Shown here: in pieces, positions 1 to 12,460 of the stretch
Layout of the letters: each line of letters opens with the position of its first letter
Position numbering within the stretch: the stretch's first letter is position 1
Source: Caprimulgus europaeus
Taxonomy: Eukaryota; Chordata; Aves; Caprimulgiformes; Caprimulgidae
NCBI GenBank assembly: GCA_907165065.1
Contig: OU015528.1
Location: forward strand, 43,143,515 to 43,207,514
DNA length: 64,000 nt
Reading direction: 5' to 3'
Made by a program: the position numbers and the translations under genes
Notes under the pieces: generated by a model
Database searches by the model: none
The model's input: only the letters and a program-made list of their open reading frames with translations
What the model was told of the DNA's origin: nothing

Positions 1-46
1 AACAAGACTAAAAGAGTACTTGAAAGAGTACCAATACCAGGTATAA
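1..46 (+). CDS. SOCS2: SOCS2, last codons of the coding region (partial)
   Basis: Reading from base 2 gives TRLKEYLKEYQYQV followed by a TAA stop at 44-46. Base 1 is the third base of the preceding codon, consistent with the proline of the family's LPLPTRLK motif. The human protein ends TRLKDYLEEYKFQV, so length and register match exactly. These residues close the C-terminal SOCS box, which recruits Elongin B/C and Cullin-5 so that SOCS2 can act as a substrate receptor of a cytoplasmic ubiquitin ligase. The SH2 domain and the rest of the SOCS box lie to the left of the window. The identification rests on only 14 residues, but CRADD lies downstream on the same strand, as in human, which makes it secure. 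Confidence 0.93.
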   Translation, partial: TRLKEYLKEYQYQV

Positions 47-964
47 ATATCTTTTCTAGATGCCTCTAATGTTGAGTAACTTTTAAACGCAATTCTTAAA
101 ATCAACCAAAGAACTGAGTAACTAGTTTTACAACTCAGCATGGAATTCACAATCAAAACAGTGGCAGTTCTGGGGGAAAGGTTTTCATTTCAGATACAAC
201 AAAGGGAGACTTTATGTAGAATAATCCCAGCTTGCATCCTCGGGGGTTCGACAAGGTGGCACTCTATTCTTACGAGGAGAAAGAAGCCAGGAATCTGGCC
301 AGATTGTGTTGCTTTGTTAATGGCATAAAATACTGCACTAACTATTGAATGCTAACTGAAGCAGTGGGACTGGGAGAGACTTCAGGAGTTGTCAGAGATG
401 TATGAGAGTGCATAAGTGTCTCGGTTGTCTGATTCCAAGATTAATTTGGTGCTGGTGTTCATATAATCCTGAAAGCTTAACTGGATCACACTGTGAAAAT
501 CATGCCAAAGTTATGCAACTAATCAAATCCAGTAAAAAAAAGTGATCATGTATTCAGTTTTTATTGAACTATAATTCTTGTGCTTTTCTGCAAGCAAAGG
601 AGTACTCCAAGTAATCAGTTTAAAACATTGTTTTTCAAAGTTTTCCAAAAGCTGACCTTAGGGAGAAATGCCACATCTTTCATAGGAACCCAGTATGTTG
701 CCGATTATACCAGATTGGTATCCCAGAGTCTTTGTTAACATGTTAACATCTTCCCAGTGGTGATATATCCATGTTATTACTATTAAGCCTCTTTTGGTTG
801 AGGCTTTAGGACTGTACACTGCAGACTTGCAGTTGCTGAGTTCCAATGTCAAAACATGGATATCAGCAGTTACCGCTGTCTTCTACAGTGTAGAATGTTT
901 TCTTCAGCTTGTTTCCCAAAATGTGGGGAAATATAGATTTGGGGGGTTTTTGAGGGTGTTGGGT

Positions 965-1036
965 TTTTTCTTTTTTTCTTTCTTTTTTTTTTCTTTCTTT
1001 TTTTTCTTTCTTTTTTTTTTCTTTCTTTTTTTTTCT
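965..1036 (+). repeat. Pyrimidine tract, about 14-bp units of CTTTC plus T-run
   Basis: About 70 bases of almost pure T with regularly spaced C's; CTTTC recurs every 13-15 bases, as in a small tandem array. It lies just upstream of the proposed SOCS2 polyadenylation signal and would be a polypyrimidine stretch in the 3' UTR RNA. Such tracts are prone to length variation. Confidence 0.85.
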
Positions 1037-1062
1037 TCTAATTCACCATTGTAGCTTTACTC

Positions 1063-1068
1063 AATAAA
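1063..1068 (+). terminator. Candidate SOCS2 polyadenylation signal (AATAAA)
   Basis: A canonical AATAAA lies about 1 kb after the SOCS2 stop. It is followed within 40 bases by the GT-rich stretch TTTGTATGTATGG, which fits a downstream CstF element. The hexamer is common by chance in AT-rich DNA, so position and the downstream element carry the weight. Confidence 0.5.
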
Positions 1069-1090
1069 GTAAATCAAATTGTACAACGGT

Positions 1091-4000
1091 CTCCCAATCT
1101 TTGTATGTATGGATTTGCTACCATTCAGGAAATAGTGATCTTATGAACCTATATCATTTCCCAACTAATACTCAAATGAATGCACACATATTGGTGGGGA
1201 TGAATACCCCCCCCTTTGCCTTTGTGGTGCTGCTCAAATGTATAGCTGGATTTTATGTTCAGGTTAGTGGCTTAGAGGTTGCCTGCTGAATTCCCATAGT
1301 TAGGAATTAGCACAGGACATAGCTTTTTCTGTTCCAGCAGTCCTGCAAATGGGAAGAAGAGAATAAGACCCTCAGTACCTGGTCATCAGTGTAAATGTAA
1401 AGTATTTAATAGAAGAAATATCCAGGGTGAGAGTAATAGGAGAGCAGTAAAGACAGAAACAAGAACATAGATTAATCCTCAGTCAACAATTTCATAGTTT
1501 TAACTCTTTCCCTAGCTTACTTTTTAATTAAAGCAAATAGACCTGTGTTTGAACAAGAAGGGTTGTCAAGACTTGCTGTAATCTAGCCCTGCCCAGGCTG
1601 AAATAGAAACGGCATAAAATAATCTTGTTTTCCTTGTGACTTAACTGCACTGTAGTATTGTCAAGATGCTGTGTCTCTTCTCATAAACTCTGGGACACTG
1701 ACCGGTTTATTTTGTTGCATCTGAACTCCCAGTGTTATGCACTTAGTTTCATCATTAACATGGCAGAAATTAGTAGTACGGCTGTTGAGACAAGGAAGAC
1801 ACCAAGAACCTGATGCAGAGGGGATGGTCCTTTGGTATGGCAAATACTTGATATGTTGTTGTTCTCTCTGTGGAAAAGGTGGCTTTTCTCCCTCCTCCTC
1901 CATAGCTTCTCCCCATTTTTAATGCAAGCTTTAGAATATGAATGGGGGGAGTTTTCTCCTGAAAAAAAAAAAATAAAGCAAAACAACAGCTTGTATTATG
2001 TAAAATTTTCCCTGTGCCCTGCCAAAATGTAGCAGACAGTTGGAAGTTTTTCATATAACATAGTGACCACCCTCCAGTTCCCATCCCAGAAGAGCTCTTG
2101 TATTCCAGGTATGCCGTAATCACACGGCTCTTCTGTGCTTGTCATCTGTCTTGCTAGGATCTGCCACTCTGAACCTGAGGAGCTCTGCCTCTAAGTAATG
2201 CCTGTGAAAGAACTGTATTCCTGGGAACAATTTTTATCCTGATGAATCTGTTTTCTTACAGTTCTTGTCTAGCTCTACCTTGAGATGAGATAGCTGCTGT
2301 ACGGAATAACTTCTGTTACAGTAAGAAACACTCTAATCTGCTGCTATGTTAACCATCTACTACTGGGCATTTTTAGCCAAGGTGATACTCAGCTGCGATA
2401 CACTTGGAGTCTCGGTGGTGACACATTATACTAAGGCCCTTTAAAATAAGTTCCCTCCAGGCTAGCCCCTGGCCTGGGGATTTAAAATCATGAATACCAA
2501 TGCTGGAACAAGCAGAATGAGAAGATAAAAGCTTTGGGGTGCAATGAGGCAGTCGTGTTGTACATATAAGAAATTATTTATGGCTTGTGCTGGCAGCCTA
2601 CTGTAAGCAGTCACAGGCCAGGCAAACCCCAGGGCAGAGATGAGCTCTGAGAAACAACGCAGAGCAGATGCAGGGCAGCTCGCTGGGCTTCATGTTAGCG
2701 GTTCTCCAAAGCACATGGGCAAACAGCAGGCTGAAGACAAGGAGGGCCAGTAACGTGAAAGTTAGCGGCTCTTGTGAATTATCAGGAGTAGTTACTGTGA
2801 TGTGGAATCAAGTCACCAAAGGTTGAGCGTACTGACTGACTCGTACTTCGTATCATTCGTATTAGTTACTGTGAGGAAAAGTAAGGTCTGTAGCTATGGT
2901 GTGCTCAAAGCAGTGAACAATATTTTGAACAGACTGGAGGGGGAACTAGTCCTCTTTGTATGAAAGCATAGTTCTTGTCCTCATTAGGATGCCAGCCCTA
3001 GGGTTGATGCATTGCACTAGTAAAACTAAACCACACTATAGCTTGCTGAAAGCTTGGCTTCATTCTAATGAAGCACAGAGGAATGACTTGTTCTGGTACA
3101 AAAAAATCCAAGGATAGCACATGATTAGATTACAGTGGTGCAAAAATCTTGCATGTAGACCTTGTGAATTTTCAGGCACGATCATGTTGTCCATATATTT
3201 TTTAAAATGTTCCAGTGCAATTTTCTTTCACTTTATGGATGTTGTGGGTTGTTTGCAGCACTAGCTTTTAAATTGCTGGCCCTTCAGATTCCAAAAATTA
3301 CTTCTAACTTATATATGTCATCTTGAATTGCTAGTACAGAGTGTTCAGTTTCACAGGTTCAATGCCTGTGAGTCAAGGAAAAATAATGAGAAGGATTTTA
3401 ATCCTAAACCTTTTTTTTTCATTCCATGTTTTGGTTTGGTTTTTCATTTTTGAGTCTTGAAGCTTCAGATTTTCCAGCTTATACCTGCAATGTTAGTTGC
3501 TGAAAATCTCTTCATTTAATTAAAAGAAAGCTGAGAATCCCACAATCGTAAAAGGTGATGCTTGAAATATTTTTTTCATAAAGCATAAAAAATAACTGCA
3601 AGATGAATGACGAAAGTGGAATTGGTGACTGTATTTAGTTTAGCAGTAAACCTAGCAGCAGTGTGAACTATGTCTCCATTTTAGTTCTATGGGTATTTTC
3701 CTGCTGCTAGTATTATCACCAGAGACAGAAAATGGTTCAAGTACAAGATGGGTGGGTAGAGTGGGAATGTAACCAAGCAGCTGCACCCATTGCATTGAAG
3801 TAATTTTATTTTAATCTGATCTCATCAGTATTGTCCTAATTATATTTTATGTAACCACATTCTAGATAAACAATATATAATTATCAGCAAGAAGGAAAAA
3901 TTGTTCACTATAAAATGGAGGCAGAGGGGTTTATTTTTATATCTTAAAACAATCCAGAACTTACTCCACACTAAAAACCATGGAGCTTTAGCATCTGAGA

Positions 4001-7000
4001 CTCTTATTAAGTCTCATCACCTTAAGAAAAGAGAATCCATATAGGATAGTAATGACAGAGTTCCGCAGCTGCACAAATTCCTGCATCTTTGCCATCTCTC
4101 ATGTCTTAGCAAAGTGCTCCTGTAGATAAATTACCTTGTTAAAGATCACAGAAAAACTTTATTTACTTACTGTCCCATTCAGGAGCTTTTTCTTCTATTC
4201 TTGATAAAAGCCCTATGGATTTTTCCTTCGGCTATAAGCTTAGGATCTAGCAGAAAGTAAGTTGAGTGTTGTCAGGGCTTTGTTCCTCTTAAGCCAAAAC
4301 ACAGGATGGAAATAGGAAGAGATACCTTCAGATGTGGGTGTCATGTCTAACAGTCATTTAAAATACAGTAAAAAAAAAACTTCTGCTGACTTTGCTGTCA
4401 TTAAAATAAATCCAAGTATCATATTGACTGCAAGAGGAAATAATTAATGGCTTGAGGATTCTAAAAGTTGTATTACTGATTCTCAATAATTATAAGATAT
4501 TTTTCTATTGAAAGAAGATTTTTTTTTTCTTAAAAAAATATAGAATAAAGGAAACTCTTAGTACATAAACAATAAAATTTCCAAAAAGAATAACTAGAAA
4601 TTACTTGAAAGGTCTGAACTGGTTAGTGCTGTATACACAGAGGAAGTAGGGATGACAAGCTCCTTTGGCATCTCAGCCTAGCTCCTGGAAACCACTTTTT
4701 TATTAGTGTTAACTTCAGCAGGTCTCAGTATTTTGCTAAGACCTTAGCAGGACTGAAAATGCCTGGAAAAAACACTCCCCCAACACATGACTTCAGATAT
4801 CCAAGGTCTGAGCTCTCTTTACAACAACATGGCGGTTCACCACAGTCCTGCTGAAACTGGGTAACTTCTACAACAGGCTGAAGATCAGTCAAAGAAACCG
4901 GGAGGCAGAGTTGGGTGCTGCCAGGGGCTGTACAGGGCATCGCTGCTGACCATCGCTGGTGTCTTAGGCAGTGGGATGCTACAAGCTAGATAAAAAACAG
5001 CTGCCAGGAAACCAGATGGGAAGCTATTCTGCTTCCTGAGGAGGGAACCATCCCTCTGGCTTTTGGTGTCTGAGAAGGGACTGAAGGGAAAGAACGTGGA
5101 AAAGCCAGCAGCTCCTATGTGAGGTGGCACTTCTCAGAAGGTGTATCAAATAAGTGACCACAGGACTAGTATGATGCTGAAAGGTGTATTAGTACAGTTT
5201 AAAGGTCCAGAGAAGTAATTAGTATCAGCACACAATTGAAACCACATATAGTCTGTCCAGATAACTGAATTTCAGGGCCGGGGGGAAAATTTATAGTAAA
5301 ATCAGTCTGTCCTGGTCCCAGGGTTGCTGAGGGAGGGATTAACTGTGTTTGTAAATCAGGTTATCTACAGTGCTTTGAAATAGCCAGTGCCTCTCAGAAA
5401 GTTTAGGAAAATGTAAAAACCTATCACCATAATTATGGTGTTTAACCTGCCTGATACATTCTACTTAAAACCTGTTTAAAAGAAGGATTGCACCTGTGTT
5501 TTGTTTTGTTTTCTTCCAGAGTTGGAACCATTAACTCTCCAGGAACTGAAATACCAAAATAATAACATTACTTTCTAAGCTATTAAGGAGGAATAAAATG
5601 CAGGAGCAAAAGCTATTTATATTAGCATAAAGAACAAGCTGGCATTTAGTAGGAAAAAGTTCAAACAGGAAAAGTTCAGTGCTGAGTGCTGCAAAGAACA
5701 AAATACATTACACAAACCCCAAACTCAACATTCCTGCCTTAACGTTTCTTTCACTATCAGGCAGGGTTTATGTAAGTAAATCCTTTTGTTTTCAGTGAAA
5801 CTGTTCCATAATTGATGTTTCATAGCTGAGGACTGCACTGTGGTGCACTGTTGCTTAACAAATGCAGAGGTATGTTAAACGTGGGAAAAGATTCCAAGTC
5901 CAGTGCAAATTCTTCTTTAGACTTTATCGAGGTTACTTGAATCAGGCTTGGTAACAAGAATTATATGAGAAACAGTAGTAAGGCTGATAGTTGAAAGCTG
6001 TAAAATCCCTTTTCAAAATGCTTTGTTACAATTTAATTTTATCTTTTTTAGGTTGCAGCCCTGAAAGAGGATCTGTTCAGCTGAATCTCTGTACCCACAC
6101 TCAGTTTGTCTCAGGGGGAATCTCCAAATTTGAGGGGTTGCTCTGGACACCTATATTACACACAGCATACATTTGCTTTTTTCTTACCTAGTGTGCTGCT
6201 TGTTGACACAGTCTGAAGGGCAGAATAAGCAGGTAAGGGCAGAATAAGATCAACTGTTCCTATTTATGGGACTTCTAGCCAGTTCACTTTCTTTTAGGAA
6301 GAGCAGTATTGAACAAGACTGAGCCTGTAATTAGCCGCAATTTACCTCTCTGTAAAGTGGGCAGCGGACTTACCATTCTGTAATTTATCAGCGTGGGGTG
6401 AAAACTTGCTTATATTTCAGTTCACACTGACAGGAACTTAAACTGCAGTGACGGCAGTATTTTTGAACGGCTGCATCGCTAGGAAGAGAGAAGAAAGTAA
6501 GTCAGGAAAGTGAGATTCTTGTCTGCCTAAATCGCAGTGGAAGTGGCATCGCAGCTCCTTTGTGAGCTGAAGTGCTTCAGATAGGTGTTTTCTGCGAGGA
6601 AAACTGCCTGTGAGAAGACTACTGTTTTCTGGAAATTCATCCGTTTCTTTTAACTTCCCTGATGGAGGATGCAGTGCCTACTGCAGGCTGCTTAACTAGC
6701 TCGCTCTAACCTTGCATGCTGACAGGTTTCATTTTGAAAAGGAATAAAATAGAGTAAGTGAATTTTTCATCAAAGGGTATTTTTTGTTTGAAAACAGGAC
6801 ATATGGAAGAAGTATAAGCAGTGTCAAATCTCTTACTAAGTTACCTGTAAAAACTGTCCATGAATCATTACTAGCTACTGAAAAGCTTAACCTGAAAGTA
6901 TGAACCTTTAAAAATACAGGTACTGTATATGAGTTTGTCCAGTTCAAAGCCTGAGAAAGAAACAGAAGATGACAAAAAGCAATAGTTACTCTAATCGTAA

Positions 7001-10000
7001 CTAAAACCAACCTTCCAGTCATTTATCTAAAATGCTAGACAATCATTTCATATGCTGCAATTTGCAAACCAAAGAAGTTGGGTTTTCTGAAAAAGGTTTC
7101 AGACTCAAATCTTAAATTCCTTTTACTTATTTGTCAGTGTTTGATTTTCAGGCTAAGTTGTGAATTTTCTTTGTTTTTTCTCATATTACTAAAATGGTTG
7201 CTTTACAGTTAAAAAATAGTCTAAGTCCGGGATAAATATTGAGAGGCTTGCAGTATTTAATCTGTTGCCTTAAAGCATCTTTAAATTAAACTTAAAAAAC
7301 AAACAGAGAACTACATTAATTCATATATTTAAAGAAAATGGACTAAAAAAACCCAATAAATACTGAGTCATATTTTGCAAATATTAATTACACGTTTTTT
7401 ATTACAATTCATTGCAGAGCTGCTTTTTTTCTTCAGGAATGAATGCAAAAGTTTTGTATTTGATGCCTGTTTCTTATAACTATTCTGCATTCAGCTTTTG
7501 GCTAGAGATTATTTGTATCAACGTAAACAGCATTAGGAATTAATTCATTGCAGTACTGCTAATAAACACCTATTTTTATTATTGAAACAAATGTAAATGT
7601 ACAGACACTACATGGTCACTTCAAACCCCAAGGTTTAAGATGTTTTGAAACTTTCTGTGCTATATCTGATCTACATGCTGGGCATGCCTTTTAAGTAAAT
7701 ATGACTTTTAAGGAAGTGCGTGATATGTCACCTATATTCATTGCTCTCTTCGAACTGCATTTAATGTAAAGCCTTTATTATTTAAATGAATGGGAAGTTA
7801 TGAAGTGTCAGAATAATCGAAGCAGCAGCTCAGGGACTGATCCTCTTTAGTGATGCACTTCAGTTCTGCCCAATATCTTTTCTCAGGAGCGATGAGGAAT
7901 CACTTTTGGAGTAGCAAATGTCAGCGGAAGAGTGACACCCCCTCCCAGCCCACCACCCAAACGCTGCCGGCACCACGTCTAAGCTCGGTCTACGAGCTGG
8001 GCAGCCTTCCCATACCAAAACGTTGCCCTTCCTTGGCGTCAGCCTGGTTTTCGGTGGCTGGCGTGGGAGACCTGGATGTCAGCATTAGGGAGAGCCACGC
8101 TTGCAAATGAGAGTGCAAGAGGGACTGGAGTAAAGAGGAAGAGGAGAGGGAGGAACGGAAGGCAAATTATTGCCTGGGACGGCAGCAGATGGCAATGGCT
8201 TTCAAGACTCTCATTTGGTCTTCAGGCCACCAAGTTTGGGCCACCCTGACTTGTATTTTAACAGTGTTTTTGAGACACATCATATTCAGAAATGTTTTCT
8301 GTGCTCTTCTCTCTAAAAATGACAGGCAACAATATAATATGTCTCTTTTTTCCATCTTAATTTCAGAGGTTTTGTGAGAGATTTAACCAGTTAGATGTGT
8401 TTTTAATAAACAAATCTAGAGGCTCATATTTCTTTTCTGTTGTCCTTAAAGCTGGAATGCTGTCCTACAGACAATTGAAAACAGCATAGTCCTAATAGAT
8501 TAAATCTGCTTGCACTAGTTTTAAAAACACATTTTGGCTCTTGTTATCAGCAGAAACAAATACATCTGCAGAAAACAAAGAAAATATATACGTGCTAGGA
8601 TACAGCTGAACTCTAATTAGCGTAAAGGATCCTCTCAAAAGCTTTTTTTTAAATCCCATTATACTTGCACAGAGTTTCTAAAAAGATCTGGGACTTTTAA
8701 GTGAGCTTTTAAAAAGTGTATGGTAAATTTAAAAATCTAGTATTCTGACTTGGAATAGCCCATATGTAAAGAGAACAGCATTGTCAGCAGAGATGCTGCT
8801 TAGCTTGGTTCCCAGATTTGGACTTGCTAGAACTCAGCAGTCCTCAGAAGTGCAGCCTAATGGCTGCTGGTGATTCCCCATTCCACAGAATGAGAGAGAA
8901 CAAGGTTTAAGTCTAAAAGTCTGATGATACTGATGTGCAGGACTGCCTGTGGTCTACTAATCTAGGAAATATTTCTTTAATCTACATGGTTAGCTTTGGG
9001 ATTTGAACAGAGTTGAGCTGAACCCAAACTCACTTTTTTTTGTTTGGTTGGTTTTTTGTGGAGTAGAAATGAACCATCCTTCATAAGTTTTACTGAACTC
9101 AGACCAGAACTGAATTGGAAGAATTTTAGTCAGGGCTGAACCCAAACAGAACCAAAATGAAAAGTTTAAGGGCTTCTTTCTTTGTACTTAAAGTATTATC
9201 TGTATGCATTCTTATTCTGTAACTGCACAGTATAATCAACACCTGGGGTACGTTCCTGAAAATGAGCCTGAAAAAACACTTTCTGCTACTGAATTTGCAG
9301 CACTAGTTATAAACTAGTGGAAGGAAAAGAAACCACCAGATTTTCCCTTTAACCAGATTCAGACCTCTGCTATCATCTTTTTTCTTCCTAAGATCATCTG
9401 TTTCCTTTCACTGCTTTCCTTCTTTGCATCTCTGTTTAGACCATAAGCAAAGACATGATTAAATGCTGTCTGTACGACTGCTACCATTTCCTTCAGCGGG
9501 AACCAGAGTCGCTCTGTGCATTTCCGTATGTTTTACTAACTTTTAAAAATATTCTTGGACAGTATAAAATAAATAATCCTAATTGCCTCATCTGGCAAAA
9601 AGATATAGTAAATGCGAGTGATGTAACTGCTTGTCTTAATTTTCTATTTTAAAATGTAGGCTCGTTATCTGCAATTAAATGCAGCTGTCAAGATCACAAT
9701 TTTAAGTTTCCAAGTTTGGTCACTCCAATTCCAAATATAATACAGTTCCTTAGACCGTGACTGGAAAAAAAAAAAAAAAGCTGGCAATCAGAAATACAAG
9801 AAGCTAAGAAAAGAAACTGTCAGCAGCTGTACAGTGCTGTGCTGAGGAATGATCATATAGACGGTCTGTGCTGTTCTCTGCTTCCTGGTGCCAGTTTATG
9901 TTGTTTACAAACGTATTTTCTCACAACTGGTGTTACAAATCATCTGTGACGTTCATATTTAAAACCACCTCAGCTGTACTTGGGCTACAACAGCAGCATA

Positions 10001-11430
10001 CTTCTTGTCTTGGAGTTACCAATGATGACTTGCTTGTGTGGTTTCCAGTGTTGCCAAGGTCACAGTAAATACATTAATGCATCACTCTGAAGCAACCCAT
10101 ACGGGTATTTAAATTTTTTATGTCTGTGTTCCTAGAAGACTAACATGTGTGCCTGAGACAAAAAACATTTACCTCAGTCTAATACATGCATTAGTATAAC
10201 ATATTATTTATCAATTGCATTGTCTGGAAATAAGCCTAGAGAAAAGCATTATGTCAATTAAACCAAAATATTGCTTTAAAATTGCCAAATAAGTAGCACC
10301 TCTGCAGAATCTGGCCACATAATAAATGTGTATAATTTTTTAAACATTTCTTAAATCCAGTGTACAAACTTTGCCTTTAAGACTGTGATTTACATTCTGC
10401 GTCCACATAAATTCTCAACCTGTCAGCCACAGAAGAATCAAAGGAAAAGGATCTAAGCTTTCTAAGCATGACTAAGTATCTTTATGCAAAATCTTTAAGA
10501 TAAATATCACGTTGAGCATATGCAGTATGTACTATATGCTCTACCAATATACTTTCATTTGTATTTGTCCATGGCAAAAATTTCCTGGGTACAATACCTA
10601 GGAAAGGCATGTAAAGGTTTCCATAACTAACTTCCAAATACCCTTAAATCTTCGCAATAGCCTTAAATCCGTGCAATTAGTCTAAACTAAATCTACAAAT
10701 GGATTCACACAGTGGCAACACTTCTAGCAGCAGCTGCAGCAACCGCCTTTCCTGCTTTTCCAGAGGGCAGGCGCTAGCAAGCCGTGCAGACCGCAGCCAG
10801 CTCCCCGTGGCTGCCTGCAGCTTCCAGGTAGCACGTTCCAGCTCTGCAGGGCCTCTTCTTTTTCCCCCTTTCAAGGCTATTGCGGTCCCAACACGAACGG
10901 AAAGGGCTGAGGCTGCTCGGGCCCGTGTGACACCTGACAGCAGCATGAGGATGGAAAAGAAGTTCTGCGATGCTGTGTGGCAGGGAACGGCACCGCCTCA
11001 TTTCTGCAGCTCTGTGGATCACCCTCTTCTCTCTTCTGCCCTACTTCGGTTTCAAATATTCGTACCAAATGATACAAAAGAGATGTTTTTGTATTCGGTA
11101 ACAGATGAATAAAACCATGAGAACATGCACAGCACTTGAAACGTGGCAGACACGGGCTGGATCTCACTAAATTGTTTTCACCTATTAAAGTTCATTTTTA
11201 GGCTGTTCAGGTGAAATTAATGGAGTTAAATATATACAATATCCAATATAACATTGATGTATGCTTGATACGATGACGCCAGCGCCTGGATGAGGTTTAG
11301 CTCAGCATATACAAATAGGAAGCAGTACCTCAGAGAGTGATGACATGACCTGTTTCTAATGTCACGAACACTCAATTTTTGTAATTTCTAATTTAACTTT
11401 AGATACAATTCCACTTTCTAAAAAATCCCA
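1091..11430. other. SOCS2-CRADD intergenic region
   Basis: About 10 kb of roughly 38-40% GC sequence without a gene I can support. The open frames are short and overlapping with no protein-like pattern or splice context. Two local GC and CpG rises stand out, near 7915-8160 and 10690-11030, the second leading into the CRADD CpG island. A second AATAAA at 1972-1977 could serve a longer SOCS2 transcript. A perfect 8-bp inverted repeat (GCTTCATT / AATGAAGC, 2-bp spacer) lies at 3057-3074. A run of A's near 9763-9779 has no recognisable retrocopy beside it. No recognisable CR1 or LTR copy was seen here. Confidence 0.6.
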
Positions 11431-11439
11431 CCAGCCTGA

Positions 11440-12460
11440 TGCTGAGAGCGCAGCAGCTCCTACGAACTCCTGCGAAGCCGCCTCCTTCGCGGAGACCCCC
11501 GCCCCCACCGCTGCCGGCAGCGGCACCGGGCAGCGGCACGGCCCCTCTCCCTCAGGACGTCCCCGAGCTCGCGTGGGGCCGGCTGCGCGCCCGCTGCCCG
11601 GTGCTCCCGACGCTCGCCGCACCCGAGCGCTCCAGCCAGTCCCGCTGCGGACGGGGGCCGGCTCCGCGCTGCCAGCGTCCCCCCCGCCACCCCCGCCGCA
11701 CGCCTCCCCTGCCCCGAGGCCCACCTTCCCGGCCGGGAGGCGGATGGGACGCGCGGTCCTCCGTCCCGACAAGCGGGGCTGCCCGGCCCCGCTGCCCACA
11801 GTTGACATGGCGGCGGCGGTAGCGCCCCCTCCACCCTCAGCGGGGCCGACGACTGCGGCCCGTCCTCGGTCGGCCGGCCGGCAGCAGGGCGGCGGCGGCG
11901 GCGGCGGCTTCCGGCGAAGCCCTCTTGCCTTCAACAAAGATGGTGCTCCCCGCGCAGGCTCCGCGGGCGCCGGGGCGCCCTGGGTAGTTCCCCACTTCCC
12001 TTCTGTAAGTACGGGGCGAGCGCGGAGGGGGCTTTCTCCTCTCCTCCCCTACCCTCACAGCGCTCGCCACTCGCCCGCTCCGCTCCGCTCCGCTCCGCAG
12101 CGCGGTACCGGCGGCCCCGCTGGGCTCGGCCCGGCTGCCCTCGCCTGCTGCCCCAGGCGCCGCAGAGCGGGAAGCAGCAGTAAAGGCGTCAGCCCGAGCG
12201 GTGCCGCGGCACCGTTCGGCGGCGGACCCCGCGCCGGGGCCAGGGCAGGGGCCGGGCTTCCGCGGGGCGGGCGGGTGCCGCGGGCCGCCGGCAGCACCCG
12301 CCTCCGCTGCAGCAGCCGTGCCCGGAGGGAGGGCGGAGGGGAGGCCGGGGAGCTGCTGCAAGTCGGGCGGGAGGCTCGGGGCGGGGGCGCCTGCGGGTCG
12401 GGCAGGGCTGCGGCGGGAGCAGCAGCTTCCAGACCTCGGTTACGGGGGAGAAGTTAAAAG
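11440..12460 (+). promoter_or_regulatory. CRADD: CpG island promoter of CRADD
   Basis: About 1 kb of very GC-rich, CpG-dense sequence stands out sharply from 40% GC flanks. It lies 3 kb upstream of the first coding exon of CRADD, where the non-coding first exon is expected. It has no convincing TATA box, but GC boxes occur near 12262 and 12378, a short CGCTC tandem near 12076-12098, and two YY1-like ATGG elements, at about 11808 (ATGGCGGCGG) and 11932-11943 (CAAAGATGGTGC), of the kind often found just downstream of TATA-less start sites. The long open frames on both strands come from the lack of AT-rich stop codons. Such islands often fire both ways, so a divergent antisense transcript is possible. 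Confidence 0.85.
11800..12004 (+). other. CRADD: Candidate CRADD exon 1 (5' UTR)
   Basis: The strongest splice donor in the CpG island is GTAAGT beginning at 12005. The exon before it would be non-coding, as I recall for human CRADD, and would join the acceptor at 15431-15433. The left edge is a guess based on the YY1-like elements near 11808 and 11938, which usually sit at or just after the transcription start. The ATG inside the second element heads a frame that is not CRADD and could be a short upstream reading frame. Start and donor are both inferred. Confidence 0.4.

Larger units (their letters stand above)
47..1090 (+). other. SOCS2: Probable SOCS2 3' UTR
   Basis: This AT-rich non-coding sequence follows the SOCS2 stop directly. 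It ends about 20 bases after an AATAAA with a GT-rich stretch downstream, the usual layout of a vertebrate cleavage site. A length near 1 kb is within the range I would expect for SOCS2. A longer form ending beyond a second AATAAA at 1972-1977 is possible. The end is inferred from signals only; there is no transcript evidence here. Confidence 0.55.

Noticed and set aside
9763-9779. Poly-A run as the tail of a processed retrocopy
   Set aside because: No coding-like sequence upstream and no flanking duplication could be found.
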